Shown: positions 1 through 10,600, counted from the first letter of the stretch. The stretch: DNA of 64,000 nucleotides from Oligosphaera ethanolica (GCF_030814695.1 NZ_JAUSVL010000001.1:186001-250000); one strand, 5' to 3'. Numbers and translations are program-made. The notes: generated from the sequence alone by a model not told the origin.

Positions 1-943
1 TGCGGGCCTTTTCGGAAAAACCCGTTTGTGCAATCAGTGTTTCCCGGAGTGGGTGGTGGCTTTGGATGAGGTATTCATTGCGCCGGTGGAGTCTTTCCAG
101 AAGCTCAATAGCTGGCAGGCGGTCGAATTTACCGGCTTGGCCGCGGTTGCATTCTTTGCAGGCCAGGACCAGATTGGCCACGCCGTCAATGGCCTTGCCT
201 TCGGCACAATACTTCAGCTTATGCGGGAAGAAGTGGTCCACATCGACCTCGTTGACTTGGTCATTGCTGATCATGATATCGCGGAAGCAATAGAAGCATT
301 TGCCCTTTTGGTAGCCATTCAGGGCGGTTCGGGCCGACGTGACAGGGACTCTCTCCAGCGAGTTTGACAGCACCTGCAGGAACTGACTGTCGGGGTCGTG
401 CTGGACACTGAGCACTTTGGCCGGCAGCTGCAAGTTCCAGGCTGTTTCCACCAGCCGCCAGCGCGATTCGGTCTCGTTATATAAATCCGTGAACATCGGC
501 GATTCGCTCAGCCGGTAAAAATCCTCGGTGAGGCGAATGCCCTTGTTTTGTTTTCGTTCATCGTTAAAAAACCGGTGTGGTATTTCGTCGCCATGGACAT
601 TGTGAAAGGCGTCAATCACATTTTGGAAACCCAGGCTGACGGTTTGCTCAATCAGCTGTGATTGCGACAATTCATTGTTATTGAAGGCCCGGCAGGCATC
701 CAGAAATCGACTGTTTTCCACTGTGCATTGCTTGTCGTATTTCTTGAGGTGCTCGACCAGATAGCGGGAAAAGACCGGCGCCAATTCATCGAGTCGGATC
801 AGATCATTGGCCTGTTTGAAGTGATACAGGCTTTTTGCCAGGGCAAATTTGTACGACGCCGTATTACGCCCAAACAGGATGATAGCCCGCCAATAATTCT
901 CCAAGGTGGGGCTGACTTCATAAAAATGCCGGGTGTGATTCAT
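1..943 (-). CDS. HNH endonuclease domain protein, C-terminus cut by window edge
   Basis: An open frame reads leftward from the ATG at 941-943 without a stop to the window edge (about 314 codons), so the C-terminus is missing. A zinc-type HNH nuclease core is visible: CFYC at about residues 216-219, then a segment with VDHFFPH and NLVLACKECNR by about residue 263. This is the usual CxxC / DH / CxxCN arrangement of HNH nucleases that cut double-stranded DNA. The first 210 residues are helical-looking and not recognised. The ATG overlaps the TGA of the upstream methyltransferase as ATGA, implying translational coupling. A role in restriction or defence is inferred from the nuclease-methyltransferase pairing; it is not shown by the sequence. 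Confidence 0.8.
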   Translation of the reverse strand, partial: MNHTRHFYEVSPTLENYWRAIILFGRNTASYKFALAKSLYHFKQANDLIRLDELAPVFSRYLVEHLKKYDKQCTVENSRFLDACRAFNNNELSQSQLIEQTVSLGFQNVIDAFHNVHGDEIPHRFFNDERKQNKGIRLTEDFYRLSESPMFTDLYNETESRWRLVETAWNLQLPAKVLSVQHDPDSQFLQVLSNSLERVPVTSARTALNGYQKGKCFYCFRDIMISNDQVNEVDVDHFFPHKLKYCAEGKAIDGVANLVLACKECNRGQAGKFDRLPAIELLERLHRRNEYLIQSHHPLRETLIAQTGFSEKAR

Positions 944-1638
944 GTCAATGAGTAGAGCAGAGTCGTCCAGCTCCGTTCGTCCCTTCCCAAAGAGTCCCCA
1001 GAGTCATAACGGCCATGGCATGCGAAACCACAGGGGACGAGACATGCCTCCAGTTCCGCTGCCGTGATGTCGGTGAAAAGTCGTCCGTCTTTGCGACTGC
1101 GCTGTTCACTATCGACCTCGGGGCCACGCAATGGTATAGAAATCACGAGTCTCCCCGATGGCCTTAACAGTCTCTTGAAGGTGCGCGCACTCTCGGCGAT
1201 GGCGGCTTTATCCAGGTGCATCAATACCGCTGAACAGAGCACCGCATCAAAAGCGCCCGAGGGAGTTCGAGGCAGCAGGGGCAACGCATCGCAGGTGATG
1301 CGGTCGCCGAGCTCGGGATGCAGCGCCTGCGCTTGCAAAACCATGTCCGGACAAGCATCAACGCCATAACAGTCGCAGCCGGCTTTCTGCCAGCAGGACA
1401 GATCCCGCCCAGAACCGCAGCCCACATCAAGCAGCACCGGCGACAAACCGGCGCCCGGCGCAAAAATGAATCTTTTGAGCACGGCAAACCGGGATTCATC
1501 AAACTCCGCGCCTTCGTACCTCAGAGCTACATCCCGGGCGTTCTCCGAGTAGTAACGCACGGTCCGAACATCGGCTGAGTGTATAGCCTTGGCTGCTTGC
1601 ATATCACCAGAAAAATCATTCACACTGCAATTCGCCAT
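940..1638 (-). CDS. class I SAM-dependent methyltransferase
   Basis: A 232-residue protein with a Rossmann-type methyltransferase core. Motif I is LLDVGCGSGRDL, followed by an acidic residue in GVDACPDM and a later segment FDAVLCSAVLMHLD typical of small-molecule or protein methyltransferases of the UbiE/Methyltransf_11 type. No DNA-methylase catalytic motif (DPPY, NPPY or PCQ) is visible, so it is not an obvious partner methylase of a classical restriction system. The start at 1638 is chosen because AGGA lies seven bases upstream; an ATG at 1662 lacks a ribosome site. Its stop overlaps the start of the HNH nuclease gene (ATGA), so the two form one transcription unit. The substrate cannot be told. 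Confidence 0.8.
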   Translation of the reverse strand: MANCSVNDFSGDMQAAKAIHSADVRTVRYYSENARDVALRYEGAEFDESRFAVLKRFIFAPGAGLSPVLLDVGCGSGRDLSCWQKAGCDCYGVDACPDMVLQAQALHPELGDRITCDALPLLPRTPSGAFDAVLCSAVLMHLDKAAIAESARTFKRLLRPSGRLVISIPLRGPEVDSEQRSRKDGRLFTDITAAELEACLVPCGFACHGRYDSGDSLGRDERSWTTLLYSLT

Positions 1639-1968
1639 ATCTATTCCTATTGCTGATTGCACTTTGCCCAGAGATGACCAGCACTGCCTGTCGTCATGCC
1701 CATGCTGATTGCTGATTGTGGTTGCCTGAGAAGCTTCTTTTGCATTGTCGCAACATTAACGATGAAAAGAGATTCCGAACGACGAATGGGCAGACAAGAC
1801 GTCACACCAGACAGATTCACAATCGGTCATTGGGCAGTTTACTAGGTTGATTTAAGGACAGGCAATTAACTTGAACGCACCCGAATTTTTTACTAAATGG
1901 AAAAGGCAAGAGGTGACTCCGAGTATGCCATGCCCGAAACACAACCTTTATACTATACCAAGAAAGAA
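1639..1968. other. intergenic boundary between GC-rich and AT-rich DNA
   Basis: About 330 bases without a supported gene. Base composition changes towards strongly AT-rich from about 1,860, marking the edge of the foreign-looking block to the right. The promoter of the leftward methyltransferase-HNH pair should lie here, but no confident -35/-10 pair was recognised. Confidence 0.5.
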
Positions 1969-2745
1969 CTAATTAATTAGCCAAAAACTATCTTCTGAAT
2001 ATTCTAAAAATGGACTCCTCTTTTTTTTCAAACATTCACAACAAATACTTTCTAAACAGTTATTTGCGATGTTTTTAAAAAATCCAGTTGGATATACTAA
2101 TTCCCAACGTTTTTCACCATTTTGATCAATTAATTCTTTTACATCGATTACCATTTTATAGTATGGATCATCCTCGATTTTGAAAGGAGATTGATAACCT
2201 TTTCCTGGAGGACGAAATGCATGTGTTAGTCTGTTTCGATATATCCACAACAAATTTCGATGTGTGAATTGTTCAAGATATTTATTGTTTAACTTTTCAA
2301 GTTTTTTTGGCTCTTTTTTCGGCCATTCTTGACTAATTTCTTTATATAAAGGGTCGTTTTGTAATGAATAACTATTCTGAAATGGCGATCGGGAAGGATA
2401 AAATTTTGCATTACATTCTTTTTCTAACCATAACTTGAAGCTTTCAAATTCTTGTGGGACATCACACATTGAATTTATAGCTTTCCAAATTTGTAACATA
2501 CTTACTCTATCATGATCTTGCCATTTTGAGTGCCTTTTAATTGTCTGAGCGAAACGAATACGATTTTGTTTCGGATTTTTTTCGTCTGGAAAGGCTGCGA
2601 TTGAAAGCGAGTCTATAATCGAACATAGCAACAGTTTTGCTGGCACTCCTTCATATTGAATATTTGATTTTGCGACAGCGTTATCTATCATCTTTGTATA
2701 GTATTTTCTGAAACGTTCGATTTTTTCTTCAACAGTTTCCAACAT
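1969..2745 (-). CDS. AT-rich hypothetical protein with a HEPN-like R-x4-H motif
   Basis: A 258-residue protein, largely helical, Lys/Glu-rich and without signal peptide or membrane segment. I do not recognise a named family. The telling feature is WIYRNRLTHAF, where R170-N171 and H175 fit the Rx4-6H signature of HEPN ribonucleases common in toxin-antitoxin and abortive-infection systems; the Asn after the Arg is the usual choice. An early CSIIDSLS segment (about residues 41-48) would fit an N-terminal HEPN helix. AAAGGAG six bases upstream of the ATG supports the start. The gene lies 88 bases downstream of an interrupted UvrD-type helicase on the same strand and shares its low GC, so the two probably arrived together. 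A defence role is inference. Confidence 0.6.
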   Translation of the reverse strand: MLETVEEKIERFRKYYTKMIDNAVAKSNIQYEGVPAKLLLCSIIDSLSIAAFPDEKNPKQNRIRFAQTIKRHSKWQDHDRVSMLQIWKAINSMCDVPQEFESFKLWLEKECNAKFYPSRSPFQNSYSLQNDPLYKEISQEWPKKEPKKLEKLNNKYLEQFTHRNLLWIYRNRLTHAFRPPGKGYQSPFKIEDDPYYKMVIDVKELIDQNGEKRWELVYPTGFFKNIANNCLESICCECLKKKRSPFLEYSEDSFWLIN

Positions 2746-2833
2746 TAGTCACTCCTTTGGGTGGCGAATGATCACTTTTTCCTAGCAGTTTCAGATAGTA
2801 ACCAAATAGTGTAGCAATTAGCTGACTTTTAGG

Positions 2834-4876
2834 TTAGCTTATATCAATTCCAAACTTTATTGTTAGTTGGCGTTCGATCAAAGCTTGTCGCAACTGCTGT
2901 GTTTCTGTTGTATGAACATCCTCACTTACTAATTGAATGGGTAACCCATTAAAAAAGTATGATTCAATTAATGAATCATCAGGATTATTGCGATCCACTG
3001 GTTCAAGTTTTCCTTCTTCTTCTTTTTCTTCTTCTGTTTGAGGCTCACTTGATCTTGCATCTTGACGTGCCCATGTAGTACGAAAGTTTCTTGTAACAAT
3101 TAGTTCATTTTTTGCTCTTGTTAATGCGACATAAAGCACTCTTCGTTCTTCTTCAATTAGGTCTAGATTATTTATCGCATATGAAGAAGGATATGAACGT
3201 GGTGAAACATTAGATATATAGCATACATCCCGTTCAGTACCCTTAGCAGAATGAATGGTAATAAGAGTCACTTTATCCACATCATCTATTTCTTTTCTTT
3301 GAGAAACGAAAATTGGATTAAGTATGTAATCTTCAATAAAATCAAGAACAGAAGTATGCTTAACTGCGAGCTTTTCAACAAAATCATAATCTCGTTTCCG
3401 TTTGTCCCAGTCTTGATTTTTATATTTTTTCTCAAGCATTTGAATCATTAAGTTAACAGCTTGAGATATTAGTTGAGAAACAGCACCTTTAACTTCGCTC
3501 AATTCTTTAATGATTAATGTAAATTCTGATGCACCAAATCCCTCGTTATCTAATAATTTTAGTGAGTCTTGGATGTTATTTAAATCCAGTATCTTACTTA
3601 TAATTTTTACTGCCTTAACTTCACCTATACCAGGCCATAATGTAAGATATCTCATCCACCCTATTTCATCTTGATTGTTCCCCAATATTCTTAAAACAGA
3701 AAGCACATCTTTTACATGGGCAGACTCAAGTAATTTAGTGCCACCAATAAATTGATATGGAATCTCTTTTGATAATAATGAAGCTTCAAGTTTTCGTCCA
3801 GAATAATTCGTTCGCACTAATATCATATGCTCATTCCATGAGCTCCCAGATTTTTTTCTTTTAATTAGGTCTTCAGCTATCCAGCGAGCTTCTTCCCATT
3901 CGTTATCAAATGTATGGATACTTGGGGCCAATCCATTGCCTCTTACAGCCTTTAATTTTTTATCATAATTAAGTGGACTTTTAGATATCAACCAGTTGGA
4001 CACATCAAGAATTTCTTGAGTTGATCGATAATTATCTTCGAGTTTTAATATTGTTGAGTTGGGTATTCGCTGTTTGAAATTATGAACATTTCAAAAATCT
4101 GCACCACGAAAACCATATATAGATTGTGCGTCATCACCAACGCAAAATAATTGAACATATTTTACCAATGGCTCTAACAACTTCCACTGCAATGGGTTGG
4201 TATCTTGCATTTCGTCTACTAAAATATGATCATAATTAGTGCCAATCCATTTGCATAGTTCTTCATCCTGATTTATACCTGTTGCAACTATATCGAGGAT
4301 ATCATCATAATCAAAATAATTTCTACTACGCTTTCTTGACTCATATTCTTTCATGATATTGGCTATATTACTTTTCTGGTCATAAAATCGATGCATTTTT
4401 TTTTGTAACGCTGTATCCAAAGATGATAGAGTATTTCGTGCAAAAGAATACAAATCACTAAGCTCGGCGGCTAATGGAAAACATCCTGTTTCTTTCTTGC
4501 CACGCGCAATTTTGAATATTTGGACTTGGTCTTCTTTGTCGATAACTGTAAAATTTGCATAGCCAAATATAGATGGTGCACTTCGAATAATTGAACTACA
4601 CCAAGTATGAAAAGTAGATGATCTTAATCCATTGCAATTATCATCCAAGTTCATTTTTACTCTTTCAACTATTTCTGATGCAGATCGTCGGGTAAAAGTG
4701 AGAATTTGAATTCTATCAGGGGAAATACCCTGTGCGATTAAATAAGCAGCCCTTGCAATTATGGTTTTAGTTTTTCCACAACCAGCACCAGCCAAAACAA
4801 GAACATGACTATTCAAGTGTGTTGCTGCTATTTTTTGGCTTTCATTTAATTCAGATAGTAATCGTTCAATTGACAT
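2834..4876 (-). pseudogene. UvrD/PcrA-family superfamily 1 helicase interrupted by an in-frame TGA
   Basis: Two open frames, 4091-4876 and 2834-4003, lie in the same reading phase and together make one helicase of about 680 residues split by a single TGA at 4091-4093. The N-terminal part has Walker A (GAGCGKT, residues 30-36), a Walker B-like ILVDEMQD and motif III GDDAQSIYGFRGAD ending just before the stop. The in-phase codons after the stop read NVHNF and then NYRSTQEILD, a typical UvrD continuation. The second part holds TIHSAKGTERD and EERRVLYVALTRAK (motifs V and VI). The ribosome site is AGAGGTAAC before the ATG at 4876. The break may be a nonsense mutation (CGA or GAA to TGA) or a sequencing error. 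The region is strongly AT-rich, unlike its surroundings. Such helicases occur as repair proteins and as subunits of phage-defence systems. Confidence 0.85.
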
Positions 4877-5016
4877 GTGTTACCTCTTTATTGCGCATAT
4901 CGCTTGGCGTTCTGTTTTAATATAAGAAACACACTCATCCCAGCGGATAATGCCTTTCACAAACTCGAGGAGCCTTTACTGAACTCAACAACAAGTCTGG
5001 CGGCACTTGATGCAAA

Positions 5017-7257
5017 TCAGATATGCATCAAGTAGGGGCGCAACAGAACATTAAGCTTAGTACGGATTTCGGCGTCGCTCAGGCACATCTTCATGAGGCA
5101 AGAATCGTAATTTGTAATACAGCGCTGTAGCATGGGATGCTGTTTTCCGCTGACAACAGAGGCATGCAACAGTCCTGCCAATACCCGCTCATACATGGAC
5201 TGCGCCCCCGTATAGTCGCGATTCTTCTCCAGCAAAAAGGCCAGATTGTTTACTTCTTGAAGCGTTTTGGGATGCTCCGGCCCAAACGCTCGCTCACAAG
5301 CTTCAAGCGCCTGCTCATACAAGGACTTCGCGCCCGCATAGTCGCCTTTTTTCGCCAGCAATAGGGCCAAATGGTCCACGCTCATGAGTGTGTCTGAATG
5401 CTCCGGCCCCAGCACCCGCTTACGGACTTCAAGCACCCGCTCATACAAGGACTGCGCGCCCGCATAGTCACGATTCTTCTCCAGCAATAAGGCCATATTG
5501 GCCATGCTCATGAGTGTGTCTGGATGTTCCGGCCCCAACGCACGCTCGCGGACTTTAAGCGCCCGCTCATACAAGGACTGCGCGCCCGCATAGTTCCCCT
5601 TCTTCTCCAGCGATGCGGCCAGATTGTCCACACGCATGAGTGTGTCTGGATGCTCCAGCCCCAGCACCCGCTCATACAAGGACAGTGCACCCGCATAGTC
5701 GCCTTTCTTCTCCAGCAATAAGGCCAGCAAGTTCATGTTTTGAAGCGTCTTGGGATGCTCCGCCCCCAACACTCGTTCGTAAGCTTTAAGCGCCTGCTCA
5801 CACAAGCGCCGCGCACCCCCATATTGCCTTTTACGATACAGCAATCTGGCCAAACCGCTCATACTTGCAAGCGTGTCTGGATGCTTCGGCCTCAGCACCC
5901 GTTTGCGGACTTCAAGCACCCGCTTGCAGTCTTCAAACGCCCGATCGCACAGATGCTGCGCGTTCACATAGTCGCCGTTGCTATACAGCAATTCGGCTAG
6001 ATTGTGTACACTTGTGAGCGTGTCTGGATGCTCCGGCCCCAGCACCCGTTCGCGGGCTTTAAGCGCCCGCTCACACAGGGACTGCGCCCCCGCATAGTCA
6101 CGATTCTTCTCCAGCAATAAGGCCATATTGGCCATGCTCATGAGTGTGTCTGGATGTTCCGGCCCCAGCACCTTCTTACGGACTTCAAGCGCCCGCTCGC
6201 ACAGAGGCTGCGCACCAACATAGTCGCCTTTCTCATGCAGCAATGCGGCCAGATTGGCCACGCTCATAAGTGTGTCTGGATGCTCCGGCCCCAACACTCG
6301 CTCTTGGGCTTCAAGCGCCCGCTCATACAAGGACTGCGCGCGCGCATAGTCGCCCTTCTTCGCCTGCAATAAGGCCAGATTGTGTACGCTCATGAGTGTA
6401 TCTGGATACTCTGGCCCCAGAGCCTGCTCGCGGGCTTTAAGCGCCTGCTCACACAGGGGGCGCGCCCCCGCATAGTCGCCTTTCTTCTCCAGCAATGCGG
6501 CCAGATTGGCCATGCTCATGAGTGTGTCTGGATGCTCCGGCCCCAGCACCCGCTTGCGGGCTTTAAGCGCCCGCTCACACAAAGACTGCGCGCCTGCATA
6601 GTTGCCTATCTTCTCCAGCAGTAAGGCCAGAGTAGCCACGCTCATGAGTGTGGCTGGATGCTCCGGCCCCAGCGCCTGCTCGCGGGCTATAAGCGCCCGC
6701 TCAAATAGGGGTTGTGCCCCCGCATAGTCGCCTTTCTTTACCAGCAATAAGGCCAGATTGGCCACGCTCATGAGCGTGTCGGGATGCTTCGCCCCCAGCA
6801 TTCGCTTGCGGACCTCAAGCGCCCGTTCACACAGGGGTTGCGCCCTCGCATAGTCGCCTTTCTTCTCCAGTAATGCGGCCAGATCGGCTACGCTCATGAG
6901 TGTAGCTGGATGCTTCGGGCCCAACACCCGCTCTTGGGCTTCAAGCGCCCGCTCATACAAGGACTGCGCACCCGCATAGTCGCCTTTCTTCGCCAGCAAT
7001 CTGGCCAAACTGTGTACGCTCATGAGCGTGTCTGGATGCTCCGGCCCCAGCCCCTGCTCTTGGGTCGATAGAGCCTGACGGATGAGCGGCTCGGCTTGGG
7101 TGTCAGCATGAGCATCAGATGATATGATTGACACTGATTGAGCCGAAGACGACGATGAACGGACAACGCAAGAGCGTGTGGATTGCATTTTAGTCGAGGA
7201 TAAATCCTGATCGCTTTTTTTGCCGATGATTTTTTCCCTGAAACCGTTTTTTCTCAT
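5017..7257 (-). CDS. kinesin-light-chain-type TPR repeat protein
   Basis: A 746-residue protein made almost entirely of about fifteen 42-residue TPR units with consensus GDYAGAQSLYERAL, then LGPEHPDTLMSVNNLA. This is the TPR_10/TPR_12 (kinesin light chain) type, which forms a superhelical peptide-binding scaffold. Neighbouring units are near-identical at DNA level (126-bp period), so copy number is probably unstable; one unit near the middle is shortened and another is lengthened. The first ~60 residues are Ser-rich with no recognised domain, so no catalytic module is attached. ATG at 7257 (MRKNGF) is preferred over the frame opening at 7389, whose first 44 codons do not look coding. The protein may serve as a sensor or adaptor in the adjacent defence-like region; this is inferred from position. 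Confidence 0.85.
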   Translation of the reverse strand: MRKNGFREKIIGKKSDQDLSSTKMQSTRSCVVRSSSSSAQSVSIISSDAHADTQAEPLIRQALSTQEQGLGPEHPDTLMSVHSLARLLAKKGDYAGAQSLYERALEAQERVLGPKHPATLMSVADLAALLEKKGDYARAQPLCERALEVRKRMLGAKHPDTLMSVANLALLLVKKGDYAGAQPLFERALIAREQALGPEHPATLMSVATLALLLEKIGNYAGAQSLCERALKARKRVLGPEHPDTLMSMANLAALLEKKGDYAGARPLCEQALKAREQALGPEYPDTLMSVHNLALLQAKKGDYARAQSLYERALEAQERVLGPEHPDTLMSVANLAALLHEKGDYVGAQPLCERALEVRKKVLGPEHPDTLMSMANMALLLEKNRDYAGAQSLCERALKARERVLGPEHPDTLTSVHNLAELLYSNGDYVNAQHLCDRAFEDCKRVLEVRKRVLRPKHPDTLASMSGLARLLYRKRQYGGARRLCEQALKAYERVLGAEHPKTLQNMNLLALLLEKKGDYAGALSLYERVLGLEHPDTLMRVDNLAASLEKKGNYAGAQSLYERALKVRERALGPEHPDTLMSMANMALLLEKNRDYAGAQSLYERVLEVRKRVLGPEHSDTLMSVDHLALLLAKKGDYAGAKSLYEQALEACERAFGPEHPKTLQEVNNLAFLLEKNRDYTGAQSMYERVLAGLLHASVVSGKQHPMLQRCITNYDSCLMKMCLSDAEIRTKLNVLLRPYLMHI

Positions 7258-7664
7258 ATAGAACGCATCCCTTCGAATGTATCCGTGACATCCATGGTTA
7301 ATTCTGCGACTGAAAATGCCCGAAGCCCACCGACGATTTCTTGGCAAGAAATGGGAGTGATTTTGAGCCGAAGTCACCACCAGTTGCATTGAATGGGCAG
7401 TTTGTCTCCCGATTTTTCCCTGGCACCCGTCCCCTTAACCCTCTCCGCCAGCTCCACCATCCGCTCCGCCGCCTCAAAGCCTACAGGCATGCAGTCTGAA
7501 GTCCCAACCGATGAAACACCCACGCGGCATGCACTAGCGGAAGGTATGGGCCACGGTGCGGCACACAAGGTCTGAATTTGGCCTCGTCCCCAGATCGTAG
7601 TCCAAATCCAACTGACAAAACATACTGTGTGTCGTATCAAAGGCAATCACACCTGGGGCAAAGC
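7258..7664. other. non-coding stretch upstream of the TPR gene
   Basis: About 400 bases without a supported gene. A short leftward open frame (7374-7646) exists but has no ribosome site or recognisable domain. The stretch leads into the composite repeat array, the first unit of which begins around 7,668. Confidence 0.4.
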
Positions 7665-10600
7665 GTCATGCGACGGTGCGGGCGTAGTTGCCGCCGGGAC
7701 GGCGGCGCTCCCAGGTTGGGGCCAAGGCGTCGCGCAGGTGGTCCAGGACCTCAGGCGGTGGCAGGGGCGAGACGTCCACAAAAGCCCCGTTAGGGGCGTC
7801 ATCATCGTAGCCCCGGGCAACGCCCGGGGAAGAGTTGATGATTTAAAAAGTGCCCTGGAGGGGCACCTCAACAGTCATTCTGCTAGGACTAACTGGCGGA
7901 TTTGTTGAGATGCCCCTCCAGGGCATGCTCGTGTGGTGGCCCTTGCCCCGGGCTGCGCCCGGGGCTACGTTGACGGCGCCCCTCTAGGGCGCCTGCTCGC
8001 GAGCGCCCCGCACATATGCCGGCAAACGGACGCGCTATGATCGGCGGGGATGGCTGGGGCGGGGAAATGAGCCGTCTCGCCGGAGTGGGCGAGACGCCCA
8101 CTCCACGGCCGGGATATGGGCGCCGCGAGGCAGGACGGGAGGCGTTTGCGACCGGTGGGACCGGTTGGCGGCGGCGCTGGGGCGAGGACTCACGACCCAT
8201 GAGGCATGGTCCCATGGATTGGACTGTGGGGACGTTGGGGACCGTGGGGATTGACGCATTGGACGCAGGGGACTGGTTGGCGACCAATTGGACTCCGGGG
8301 ACTGGTTGGGGTCCGCTTGGACGCTGGGGACTGATTGGCGGCGGCGCGGCGCCGGGGCGAGGACTCACGACCCATGAGGCATGGTCTCATGGATTGGACT
8401 GTGGGGACGTTGGGGACCGTGGGGATTGACGCATTGGACGCAGGGGACCGATTGGCCGACGCCTGGGACTTCAGGGAACGCACCCGTTCGCGGCCGTGGC
8501 GCGCAACATGACCGGGCAACGTTTGCGGGTGGCCATTCGGGTGTCTTGTGAGCGGCAGGTCCCATGCGACGGTGCGGGCGAGACGCCCGCACCACGGCCG
8601 CGAGAAACGCCCGCGCCGCAATCGGGTGTAATTTGCGCAAGGCTGCTCGGACGTCATGCGCTGAGCGGACCTCAGGCGACGGTGCGGGCATATTTGCCGC
8701 CGGGACGGCGGCGCTCCCAGGTTGGGGCCAAGGCGTCGCGCAGGTGGTCCAGGACCTCAGGCGGTGGCAGGGGCGAGACGCCCACAAAAGCCCCGGCAGG
8801 GGCGTCGTCATCGTAGCCCCGGGCAACGCCCGGGGAAGATATGATGATTTGAAAAGTGCCCTGGAGGGGCACCTCAACAGTCATTCTGCTAGGAATAACT
8901 GGCGAATTTGTTGAGATGCCCTTCCAGGGCATGCTCATGTGGTGGCCCTTTCCCCGGGCTGCGCCCGGGGCTACGTTGACGGCGCCCCTCCAGGGCGCCT
9001 GCGTGCAATCGCCCCGCACATACGCAGGGAGACGACCGCGCTACGCTCGGCGTGGATGGCTGGGGCGGGTAAATGAGCCGTCGCGTCGGAGTGGGCGAGA
9101 CGCCCGCATCACGGCCGCGATACAGGCGCCGCGAGGAGACGGGGAACGGGCCAGGTACGGTTGGTGGGGATGGCGAGTGCGGGCTAATGAGCCGTCGCGT
9201 CGGAGTGGGCGAGACGCCCACTCCACGGCCGCGATACAGGCGCCGCGAGGAGACGGGGAACGGGCCAGGTACGGTTGGTGAGGATGGCGAGTGCGGGCTA
9301 ATGAGCCGTCGCGTCGGAGTGGGCGAGACGCCCACTCCACGGCCGCGATACAGGCGCCGCGAGGAGACGGGGAACGGGCCAGGTACGGTTGGTGAGGATG
9401 GCGAGTGCGGGCTAATGAGCCGTCGCGCCGGAGTGGGCGAGACGCCCACTCCACGGCCGGGATACGGGCGCCGCGAGGCAGGACGGGAGGCGTTTGGGAC
9501 CGGTGGGACCGGTTGGCGGCGGTGCTGGGGCGAGGACTCACGACCCATGAGGCATGGTCCCATGGATTGGACCGTGGGGACGTTGGGGACCATGGGGAAT
9601 GACGCATTGGACTCCGGGGACCGGTTGGCCGACGCCTGGGACTTCAGGGAACGCACCCGTTCGCGGCCGTGGCGCGCAGTACGACCAAGGGACGTTTGCA
9701 TGTGGCCGTTCGGGTGTCTTGTGAGCGGCAGGTCCCATGCGACGGTGCGGGCGGGACGCCCGCACCACGGCCGCGAGAAACGCCCGCGCCCCAATCGGGT
9801 GTAATTTGCGCAAGGCTGCTCGGACGGCCTGCACGGAGCCGACCTCATGCGTCGGTGCGGGCGTTATTGCCGCCGGGACGGCGGCGCTCCCAGGTTGGGG
9901 CCAAGGCGTCGCGCAGGTGGTCCAGGACCTCAGGCGGTGGCAGGGGCGAGACGCCCACAAAAGCCCCGGCAGGGGCGTCGTCATCGTAGCCCCGGGCAAC
10001 GCCCGGGGAAGATATGATGATTTGAAAAGTGCCCTGGAGGGGCACCTCAACAGTCATTCTGCTAGGACTTACTAGCGAATTTGTTGAGATGCCCCTCCAG
10101 GGCATGCTCATGTGGTGGCCCTTTCCCCGGGCTGCGCCCGGGGCTACGTTGACGGCGCCCCTCCAGGGCGCCTGCGTGCAATCGCCCCGCACATACGCAG
10201 GGAGACGACCGCGCTACGCTCGGCGTGGATGGCTGGGGCGGGTAAATGAGCCGTCGCGTCGGAGTGGGCGGGACGCCCGCACCACGGCCGGGAGAAACGC
10301 CCGCGTCGCAATCGGGGGGAACGTTTGCGGATGGCCGTTCGAGTGTCTTGTGAGCGGCTGGTCCCAGTGAGGGTGCGGGCGAGACGCCCGCACCACGGCC
10401 GCGAGAAACGCCCGCGCCGCAATCGGGGGAAACGTTTGCGGATGGCCGTTCGAGTGTCTTGTGAGCGGCTGGTCCCAGTGAGGGTGCGGGCGAGACGCCC
10501 GCACCACGGCCGGGAGAAACGCCCGCGTCGCAATCGGGGGGAACGTTTGCGGATGGCCGTTCGAGTGTCTTGTGAGCGGCTGGTCCCAGTGACGGTGCGG

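Noticed and set aside
1..1638. Classical restriction-modification system
   Set aside because: The methyltransferase lacks DNA-methylase motifs such as DPPY or PCQ.
4091..4093. Selenocysteine or other recoding at the helicase TGA
   Set aside because: The position is not a Cys site in UvrD proteins and no SECIS-like hairpin directly follows; nonsense mutation or error is simpler.
1969..4876. Gabija system
   Set aside because: A GajB-like helicase is present but no OLD-family GajA nuclease lies beside it.
7374..7646. Small leftward open frame before the TPR gene, possibly a transposase tail
   Set aside because: No recognisable domain, no start signal and partly Pro/Trp-rich repeat DNA.
8889..9848. 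Long Arg/Pro/Ser-rich open frames in all six frames of the composite array
   Set aside because: Frames overlap on both strands, have no ribosome sites or domains and arise from stop-poor GC repeats.
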